From: Massilia sp. WG5
GTDB lineage: Bacteria; Pseudomonadota; Gammaproteobacteria; Burkholderiales; Burkholderiaceae_D
DNA length: 64,000 nucleotides
NCBI RefSeq assembly: GCF_001412595.2
Contig: NZ_CP012640.2
Coordinates: 2,604,001-2,668,000 of the forward strand
Direction: 5' to 3'
Shown here: positions 18,147 to 26,500 of the stretch, in pieces
How the letters are laid out: each line of letters opens with the position of its first letter
How positions within the stretch are numbered: position 1 is the first letter of the stretch
Program-made: the position numbers and the translations under genes
The notes under the pieces: model-generated
What the model was told of the DNA's origin: nothing
Database searches by the model: none
Seen by the model: the letters and a program-made list of their open reading frames with translations, nothing else

Positions 18147-19426
18147 CGCTCCCAGGCGAGGTGGCCGGCGACGATGGTCGCCTTCACCTGGCCGGACAGC
18201 TCGTAGCCGAGGAAAGGCGTGTGCTTGCCCTGGCTGGCCAGCGCCGACGGCGCCACCTGCCAGCGTGCTTGCGGATCGAACACGACCACGTCGGCATGCG
18301 CGCCGACCGACAGCGTGCCCGCCGGCAGGCCCGCCGTGCGGGCCGGATCGCGCGTGACCTTGGCGATCGCATGCGCCAGCGCATCCGCGCCATGCTGCTC
18401 TTCCACCCACTTCAGCATCAGCGACAGCAGCAGTTCCAGGCCGGTGGCGCCGGGCGAGGCTTCGCCGAAGGGCAGCAGCTTCTCGTCGTCGTCGACCGGG
18501 GTGTGATCCGAGCAGACGGCGTCGATGGTGCCGTCGAGCAGGGCGGCGCGGATCGCTTCGCGGTCGCGCTGGCTGCGCAGCGGCGGCGTCAGGCGCGCGT
18601 TCGGGTCGAAGAAGCCGATGTCGGCATCGGTCATGTGCAGGTGGTGCACGCCGACGTCGCAGCTGACCGGCAGGCCTTCCTTCTTGGCGGCGCGGATCAG
18701 GTCCAGCGCGGCCGCGGACGAGATGCGGCACAGGTGCACGCGCGCGCCCGATGCGCGCATCAGCTCGAAGATGGTGTGCAGGGCGATGGTCTCGGACATG
18801 ACCGGCACGCCCGACAGGCCCAGGCGCGACGCCAGCGGGCCGGCATGGGCGACGCCGCCGCGGCCGATGTGCGGATCCTGCGGACGCAGCCAGACCGTGT
18901 AGCCGAAGGTCTTCGCATACTGCAGGGCGCGCAGCAGCACGGTGGTGTCCTCGATCGGGTGCTCGGCCTGGGCGAAGCCGATGCAGCCGGACTCGGTCAG
19001 CTCGGCCATCTCGGTCAGGGCCTTGCCCTTCAGGCCGACGGTCAGCGCGCCGAGCGGATGGACATTCGCCTGGTTCAGGATGCGCGCGCGATGCCTGAGC
19101 ATCTCGACCAGGCCCGGCTCGTCGAGCACGGGGTCGGTGTCGGGCGGGCACACCAGCGTGGTCACGCCGCCCTGCACCGCCGCCTGCATCTCCGATTCCA
19201 GCGTGGCCTTGTATTCGTAGCCCGGCTCGCGCAGGCGCGCCGAGAGGTCGACCAGGCCGGGCGCCACCACCAGGCCGGCGGCGTCGATGGTGCGCGCGGC
19301 GTTGAAGCCTTCCGGCGCGCTGCCGAGGGCGGCGATCTTGCCGTCGGCGATAAAGAGGTCCTGGACGGCGTCGATGCCGTTGGCGGGATCGATCACCCGT
19401 CCGTTCTTGATATGTAGATTCATCAT
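18143..19426 (-). CDS. pyrC': Dihydroorotase-like protein, probably non-catalytic (PyrC'/PyrX type)
   Basis: This amidohydrolase-fold protein of 427 aa would usually be named dihydroorotase, but metal ligands are missing. The expected HxH after the first strand is Ser62 and Arg64 (VDLSARLREPG). The next expected His is Arg181 (VWLRPQD), and the second His of the HxxH block is Arg234 (VHLCRISS). The late Asp307 in VCSDHTP remains. In pseudomonads such an inactive homologue is required to assemble aspartate transcarbamoylase. Here it lies 10 nt after pyrB, which fits that role. A genuine pyrC must then be elsewhere in the genome. A second ATG at 19423 is also possible. Confidence 0.88.
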   Translation of the reverse strand: MMNLHIKNGRVIDPANGIDAVQDLFIADGKIAALGSAPEGFNAARTIDAAGLVVAPGLVDLSARLREPGYEYKATLESEMQAAVQGGVTTLVCPPDTDPVLDEPGLVEMLRHRARILNQANVHPLGALTVGLKGKALTEMAELTESGCIGFAQAEHPIEDTTVLLRALQYAKTFGYTVWLRPQDPHIGRGGVAHAGPLASRLGLSGVPVMSETIALHTIFELMRASGARVHLCRISSAAALDLIRAAKKEGLPVSCDVGVHHLHMTDADIGFFDPNARLTPPLRSQRDREAIRAALLDGTIDAVCSDHTPVDDDEKLLPFGEASPGATGLELLLSLMLKWVEEQHGADALAHAIAKVTRDPARTAGLPAGTLSVGAHADVVVFDPQARWQVAPSALASQGKHTPFLGYELSGQVKATIVAGHLAWER

Positions 19427-19436
19427 GCGTACGAGT

Positions 19437-20394
19437 TTAGGTGTGGCTACCGGCCAGAATGCTCATCACCGCCATCCGGGTGGCGATACCGAAGGTGACC
19501 TGCGGCAGGATCACCGCCTGCGCGCCGTCGGCGACGGCCGAGTCGATCTCGACGCCGCGGTTCATCGGTCCCGGATGCATCACGATCGCGTCCGGCTTGG
19601 CCAGCGCCAGCCGTTCCGGCGTCAGGCCGTAGCTCTTGAAGTATTCGCCGGCCGAGGGCAGCAACGCGCCCGACATGCGTTCGTTCTGCAGGCGCAGCAT
19701 GATGATCACGTCGACGTCCTTCAGGCCCTCTTCCATGCTGGTGAACACGCGCACGCCCATCTGTTCCAGGCCGCCCGGCAGCAGGGTGTGCGGGCCGATC
19801 GCGCGCACTTCCGGCACGCCCAGCGTGGTCAGCGCATGGATGTCCGAGCGCGCCACGCGGCTGTGCAAAATATCCCCGACGATCGCCACCCGCAGGTTGG
19901 TGAAGTCCTTTTTATAGTGGCGGATGGTGTACATGTCGAGCAGGCCCTGGGTCGGGTGCGCATGGCGCCCGTCGCCGGCATTCACCACGTGCACGTGGTT
20001 CTGCTTCGTATCGTTCAGGTGCTTGGCGATCAGGTAGGGGGCGCCCGACTGCGCATGGCGCACCACGAACATGTCGGCATGCATGGCCGCCAGGTTGTCG
20101 ATGGTGTCGAGCAGGGACTCGCCCTTCGAGGTCGAGGACGCCGCGATGTTCAGGTTGATGACGTCGGCCGACAGGCGCTTCGAGGCGATCTCGAAGGTGG
20201 TGCGGGTACGCGTCGAGTTCTCGAAGAACAGGTTGAACACGCTCTTGCCGCGCATGAGCGGCACCTTCTTCACCTCGCGGTCCGAGATGCTGACGAAGCT
20301 CGAGGCCGTGTCGAGGATGTGGTTGATGATGGACTTGGGCAGGCCTTCGATGGTCAGAAGGTGCTGCAGCTCGCCGTTCTTGTTGAGTTGCGGG

Positions 20395-20402
<8 letters not shown>
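19437..20402 (-). CDS. pyrB: Aspartate carbamoyltransferase catalytic subunit
   Basis: PyrB condenses carbamoyl phosphate and aspartate in the second step of pyrimidine synthesis. The 321-aa protein has the carbamoyl-phosphate site ([13 protein letters not shown]), the SKGESLLDT loop, and [10 protein letters not shown]. The ATG at 20402 overlaps the end of pyrR by 8 nt. In-frame sequence further upstream is only the pyrR region in another frame. No pyrI regulatory gene is adjacent; the dihydroorotase-like neighbour probably takes a structural role instead. Confidence 0.96.
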
Positions 20403-20902
<500 letters not shown>

Positions 20903-20919
<17 letters not shown>

Positions 20920-21298
20920 GATCGTCAAAGTATTGTTGCAAAATGATGGCGGCGGCCTTGGCGTCGATGACCTCGCCGCGCTTGGCGGGGATCACGGCGG
21001 ACGAGTAGCGCTCGTCGACCAGCTCGACAGGGAGATTGAAGCGGCCGTTCAGCTGGTTGGCGAAGCGGCGCGCGCGCAGGGTCATGTCGTGCTCGGCGCC
21101 GTCCGGATGGAAGGGCTCGCCGACCACCAGGCGCGCAGGACGCCATTGTTCGATGAGTTCGCCGATGAGCTTGAAGCGGGTCGCGTTGTCGACGGCCTTG
21201 ATGACGGAAAGCGGCTGTGCCTGCCCGGTCAGCGTGTTGCCCATCGCGATGCCGATGCGCTTCACGCCGAAGTCGAATGCGAAAACGATCTCTACCAT
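20903..21298 (-). CDS. ruvX: Putative pre-16S rRNA nuclease / Holliday junction resolvase-like protein (YqgF)
   Basis: This RNase H-fold protein (131 aa) contains the family N-terminus FAFDFGVKRIGIAMGN with a catalytic Asp, the VGEPFHPDG block, and the C-terminal DERYSS motif and DAKAAAIILQQYF helix. E. coli YqgF is essential and processes pre-16S rRNA 5' ends; a Holliday-junction role is also proposed for the family. It lies 18 nt downstream of yqgE, the usual yqgE–yqgF pairing. Confidence 0.93.
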
Positions 21299-21316
21299 TA
21301 CAGGGACGCGGCCCCT

Positions 21317-21973
21317 TCACGCATGACCGGCCTCGCTGGCGAGCATGAACGGATCGATGCCCAGCAGTTTGATGGCGGCGTTGTAGCGCTCCTCGATCGG
21401 CAGGTCGAACAGCACGTGGGCGTCGGCGCCCACCGTGAGCCAGCCATTGCGGGCGATTTCCTCTTCGAGCTGGCCCGGGCTCCAGCCGGCATAGCCGATC
21501 GAGACCAGCATGCGCTGCGGACCGGTGCCGTTGGCGACGGCTTCCAGCACGTCGATCGAGGTGGTGAAGGCGACGTCGTCAGTGACGCTGAGCGAGGAAG
21601 AATAGCGGCCGCCCGGCGAATGCAGCACGAAGCCGCGGTCGTCCTGCACCGGGCCGCCGAACATGATGGGCTCGTCGACCACGCTGGGACGCAGGCTGTC
21701 GGTCACCTTGAGGTCGATGCGGTCGAACAGCACGTCCATGGTCATGTCGGTCGGTTTGTTGATGACGACGCCGAGCACACCCTTGTCGTTGTGTTCGCAG
21801 ATATACACCACCGTGCCGCCAAAGATGGGGTCATTCATCGACGGCATGGCGATCAGGAAATGATTTGCCAGGTTCAGCTGGAACTGGACCGAGCTCGAGT
21901 GCACCAGACTCGCGGGCGCCTCATGGGGCATCCCGGGCATGGTTAGAGATTTGCCGACCTTACTTTTCTTCAT
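21317..21973 (-). CDS. yqgE: YqgE/AlgH family protein
   Basis: This 218-aa member of the UPF0301/AlgH family has LANHFLIAMPSMNDPIFGGT, VINKPTDMTM, MFGGPVQDDRGFVLH and IGYAGWSPGQLEEEI. The biochemical function is unknown, although the gene is almost always beside yqgF/ruvX. The start at 21973 is preferred over the ATG two codons earlier because AGAGAG sits at a suitable distance only from the second. It is the first gene of the leftward run through pyrB to plsC. The 178-nt gap to the divergent photolyase contains a 7-bp hairpin (22063–22082), and no clear promoter was recognised. Confidence 0.9.
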   Translation of the reverse strand: MKKSKVGKSLTMPGMPHEAPASLVHSSSVQFQLNLANHFLIAMPSMNDPIFGGTVVYICEHNDKGVLGVVINKPTDMTMDVLFDRIDLKVTDSLRPSVVDEPIMFGGPVQDDRGFVLHSPGGRYSSSLSVTDDVAFTTSIDVLEAVANGTGPQRMLVSIGYAGWSPGQLEEEIARNGWLTVGADAHVLFDLPIEERYNAAIKLLGIDPFMLASEAGHA

Positions 21974-22151
21974 ACTCATACTCTCTGTTGGCTCACTCTC
22001 TCCGACCGCCGGTGGACCAAACGATAAGCTTGGGCTTTTCGCTAGTTTACACCGTTTTCCTTACGCGGCCATGAAGCCGCGTTGCGCGGGGAGCTGGGTC
22101 GAAGAATGGTAGACAGTAAAATTCTGGATTACATTGACTCCGCACACAAAG

Positions 22152-23591
22152 ATGACGTTAAGAAACTCCTTGGTCTGGTTCCGGCGCGATCTTCGCATCG
22201 ACGACCATGCCGCACTGCACCACGCACTGCGCTCATCCAACCGTGTCGCATGCGTGTTCGTATTCGACACCGACATCCTGGCCGGCCTGCCGCGCGACGA
22301 CCGCCGCGTGCAGTTCATCCATGCCAGCCTTGGCGAACTCGATGCCCGCCTGCGTGAATGGGGAGCTTACCTGATCGTGCGTCAGGGGCGCGCCGCAGAC
22401 GAGATCGGGCGCCTGGCAGCCGAACTGGAGGCGGAGTCGGTGTTCGCCAACCACGACTATGAACCGCAGGCCATCGCCCGCGACCGTGAGGTCCAGCAGC
22501 GCCTGCGCGCGGCCGGCCGCAGCCTGCAGACCTTCAAGGACCAGGTGATCTTCGAAACGGACGAGGTGCTGACCCAGGCCGGCGGCCCCTTCTCCGTGTT
22601 CACGCCCTACAAGAATGCCTGGCTGAAGCGCCTGGCCGCCCATCCGGACGCCCTGCAGGCCTTCGAGACCGCGCCCTGGGCCGGCGCGCTGGCGTCCGCC
22701 GCTCCGGGGCCTGCCCTGCCGACGCTGGAACAGCTCGGCTTCGCGCCGAATCCCGCGTCCATCGTCCCGTCCGGCATGTCAGGCGCGCAGGCTTTGCTGG
22801 ATGCCTTTTTGACACGCATCGACAACTATCATACGGAACGCGATTTTCCTGCTCTCGACAGCACCTCGCGGCTGTCGGTCCACCTGCGCTTCGGCACGCT
22901 GTCGATCCGCGCCCTGGTGCGCATGCTGCTCGAACGCAGCGGCGACGGCGCCCGCACCTGGTTGTCCGAGCTGATCTGGCGCGAGTTCTACATGATGATC
23001 CTGCAGCGCCATCCGCGCGTGGTCACGCATTCTTTCAAGGCGGCGTTCGACAGGCTGCGCTGGGAAGAAGGAAAAGAGGCCGACGATGCCTTCGCGGCCT
23101 GGTGCGAGGGCCGCACCGGCTATCCGCTGGTCGACGCGGCGATGGCGCAGCTGAACCGCACCGGCTTCATGCACAACCGCCTGCGCATGGTGACGGCCAG
23201 CTTCCTGACCAAGGACCTCGGCATTTCATGGGTGCGCGGCGAGCGCTATTTCGCAGAGAAGTTGAACGACTACGAGCTGTCGTCGAATAACGGCGGCTGG
23301 CAATGGGCGGCATCGACCGGCTGCGACGCCCAGCCCTGGTTCCGCATCTTCAACCCGGTCACGCAATCGAAGCGCTTCGACCCGGACGGCGCCTTCATCC
23401 GCCGCTGGCTGCCGGCGCTGGCCGCGCTCGACAAGGCGGCGATCCACGCGCCCTGGCTGGCCAAACCGGTCCTGCTCGAGCGCGCCGGCTTCGTGCTGGG
23501 CCGCGATTACCCGGCGCCCATCGTCGACCATGAGCAGGCGCGCGAACGCACCCTGGCCCGCTTCGGCGTACTGAAGGCCGAGGCGGATTAA
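22152..23591 (+). CDS. phrB: Deoxyribodipyrimidine photolyase
   Basis: This light-driven DNA repair enzyme splits UV-induced cyclobutane pyrimidine dimers using FAD and an antenna cofactor. The 479-aa protein has the N-terminal photolyase domain (SLVWFRRDLRIDDHAAL) and the C-terminal FAD/DNA-binding domain with ELIWREFYMMIL, MHNRLRMVTASFL, and WQWAASTGCDAQPWFRIFNP. The CPD class I assignment is by overall similarity. The ATG at 22152 is preferred to an in-frame TTG six codons upstream. Its stop overlaps that of the convergent chpA gene by three bases. Confidence 0.94.
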   Translation: MTLRNSLVWFRRDLRIDDHAALHHALRSSNRVACVFVFDTDILAGLPRDDRRVQFIHASLGELDARLREWGAYLIVRQGRAADEIGRLAAELEAESVFANHDYEPQAIARDREVQQRLRAAGRSLQTFKDQVIFETDEVLTQAGGPFSVFTPYKNAWLKRLAAHPDALQAFETAPWAGALASAAPGPALPTLEQLGFAPNPASIVPSGMSGAQALLDAFLTRIDNYHTERDFPALDSTSRLSVHLRFGTLSIRALVRMLLERSGDGARTWLSELIWREFYMMILQRHPRVVTHSFKAAFDRLRWEEGKEADDAFAAWCEGRTGYPLVDAAMAQLNRTGFMHNRLRMVTASFLTKDLGISWVRGERYFAEKLNDYELSSNNGGWQWAASTGCDAQPWFRIFNPVTQSKRFDPDGAFIRRWLPALAALDKAAIHAPWLAKPVLLERAGFVLGRDYPAPIVDHEQARERTLARFGVLKAEAD

Positions 23592-26500
23592 GAAAGCAGA
23601 CCGTCGATTGCAGCCAGCAGCACGTCTTCCTGGAAGGGCTTGCCGAAATAGGCGTCCACGCCCAGGCCGATCGCATAGTTGCGGTGCTTGTCGGCCGTGC
23701 GCGAGGTGATCATGATGATCGGGATGGCCCGCGTGGCCTCGTTGTCGCGCAGGTTGCGGGTCAGGTCGAAGCCGTCCATGCGCGGCATCTCGATATCGAC
23801 CAGCATCAGGTCCGGGCGGGTCTCCGGCGCCTGCACCAGCTCCAGGGCCTCGACGCCGTCCTTGGCCTGCAGCACCCGGTAGCCTTCGCGCTCCAGCAGG
23901 CGCTGGGTCACGCGGCGCACGGTCAGCGAATCGTCGACCACCATCACGGTGGCGCGGTGCGCCGGCTGGGCCGGCATCGCCGGCTGCGGCGGGCGCTGCG
24001 TCTGTTCATGCACCGGCAACAGCAGCGGATTCAGGATCAGCACGATCTCGCCCGAGCCCAGCACGGTGGCGCCGGCGATGCCCGGCATGCGCGCCAGCTG
24101 CGGGCCGACATTCTTGACCACGACTTCGCGGTTGCCCAGCACTTCGTCGACCTGCAGCGCCAGGCGGTTGACGCCGGCGCCCAGCACCAGCACAGGCGCG
24201 GAACGCTGCGCCGCGACGCCGCCCGGCTCGTCCAGCAGCTCGGGCAGGTAGCGCAGCGGCACCGCCTCGCCCTGCACCTGGATCGCGCCGGCCGCGTGCG
24301 CGCCCGACAGCTCGGCCTCGCGCACCTGCAGCACCTGGCCGACCAGGTTGGCCGGCAGCGCATAGGTTTTCTGGCCGCTCCTGACCAGCACGACCTGGTT
24401 GACGGCCAGGGTCAGCGGCAGGTGAATGGTAAACGCCGCGCCCTTGCCGGCCTCGCTGGCCACCTCGACGCGGCCGCCCAGCGCGCGCGCCTCGGAACGC
24501 ACCACGTCCATGCCGACGCCCCGGCCGGCCAGTTCGGTCAGCGCATCGGCGGTCGAGAAGCCCGGTTCGAAGATCAGGTCGGCGACTTCGGGCTCGGAGG
24601 CCGACTCGCCGGCGCCCAGCAGGCCGGCCGCCGCGCCTTTCGCGCGGATGCGTTCCAGGTCCAGGCCGGCGCCGTCGTCGGCGAAGCGGATCTGCACCTC
24701 GTTGCCCTGCTGGCTGACCTGCACCAGCAGCTCGCCGGTTTCCGGCTTGCCGCTCTCGACGCGGCGCGCGCGCGCTTCGATGCCGTGCACGATGGCGTTG
24801 CGCAGCAGGTGTTCGAAGGGCGCCGCCATGCGTTCCAGCACGCTGCGGTCGATCTCGACCGCGCCGCCGCGGATGTCCAGGTTGACGCGCTTGTCGGTTT
24901 CCTTGGCGGTCTGGCGCGCGACCCGGAACAGGCGCTCGGACAGGCTGGCGAAGGGCACCATGCGCACCCGCATCAGGTCGCGCTGCAGTTCGCGCGTCAG
25001 GCGCGACTGCGCGGCCAGGTCGTCGACGGCGACATCCACCGTGCGGCTCAAGCCCTCGTGGAAGGAAGCGACGTCGTTGACGCTCTCGGCCATCATGCGG
25101 GTCAGTTCCTGCAGGCGCGTGAAGCGGTCGAATTCGAGCGGATCGAACTCGCGCTCGCCGGCGATCGACAGGCGCGAGGCGATCTGCGACTCGGCCTGCA
25201 TCTCGACCTCGCGCAACTGGCGGCGCAGGCGTCCGAGGTTGTCCGAGAAGTCGGCCAGCGCCGACTTCAGCGAGCCGACCTGGGTCTCCAGCTTGGAACG
25301 CGTGATCGACACTTCGCCGGCCTGGTTCACCAGGCGGTCGAGGATGTCGGCGCGCACCCGCACCAGCGGCGCGCGCACGTCCTGCTGGCGCCGGTCCTGC
25401 TGCGGCGCCTCGGCCGCCGGGGCGTGCGGCGCGGCCGGCATCGCGGCCTGGCCGTCCGGCTGCTGCAGCTGTTCGAACAGCAGCAGCGCCTGGTCGTAGT
25501 TGGCCAGCAGCTCGTCGAAGGCGGCCGGGCTGGTGGTGCCGGCGTGCAGCATGTTCTCGATCTGGGTTTCCAGCGCATGCGTGTGCTGGCCCAGGCGCAT
25601 CGCGCCGGCCATGCGGGCGCTGCCCTTCACCGTGTGCAGGGCGCGCAGCAGGCCGTGCGCGACGGTGTTCTCGGCCGGGTCCTGCTGCCACTGGCGCAGG
25701 TCCTTGCCGATCTGCGGCAGCAGGTCGGCCGCCTCTTCCATGAAGACCGGCAGCAGGTCCGGGTCCAGCTCGTCGGTGAAGACGGGCTCGGTGGCCAGCA
25801 CGGGTTCCGGCGCGGGTTCCAGCGAGGGCTCGGGCTCGGGCTCGGGCGCCGCGACGTCAGGCGCTTCCCGGATCGCCTCGGCGGCCGGCTCCGCGGCGGG
25901 TTCCGGCTCGGGCTCCGGTTCCGGCTCCGGTTCCGGCGCCGGCGCCACCGCCTGCTCCAGGCTCGGCGCGTCAAACGGATCGTCGAAATAGCTGTCGAAC
26001 AGGTCGTCGACGGCGGCCACGGCCGGATCCACCGGCTGCGGCTCGGCCGCGCGCAGGCCGGGCGCGGGCGCGTCCGGCTGCGCCTGCTCGAGGCTCAGCG
26101 GCAGCGCGCCGGCCGGCAGCGGCGGGTCGGCCAGGATGCTGTCGTAGGTCGCGGCGAACAAGGCGTCCAGGCGCTGCGCCAGCTCCGCGTCGGCGCCGTC
26201 GAACACGCTGTCGGCCTTCTTGCGGCCCAGCTCGTCGCGCAGGGCCTGCAGGCGCGCCAGCAGTTCCGGCTGCGCCGGCGCCAGCTCGCCCAGCGAGAAC
26301 ACCTGGCGCATGATGCGCACCCGCTCCACGGTCTCGTCGAGCAGCTGATGCTGTTCCTCGCCCAGCGGCGGCGTCGCCACCTGCAGCGCCTCCTCCAGCG
26401 CGAAGGCAATCTCGCGCAGCGCATGGAAGCCGACCGTGGCCGAGGTGCCGCCCAGCGTATGCGAGGCCTTCAACGCCTGCGCCGACACCCCGCGCAGGGG

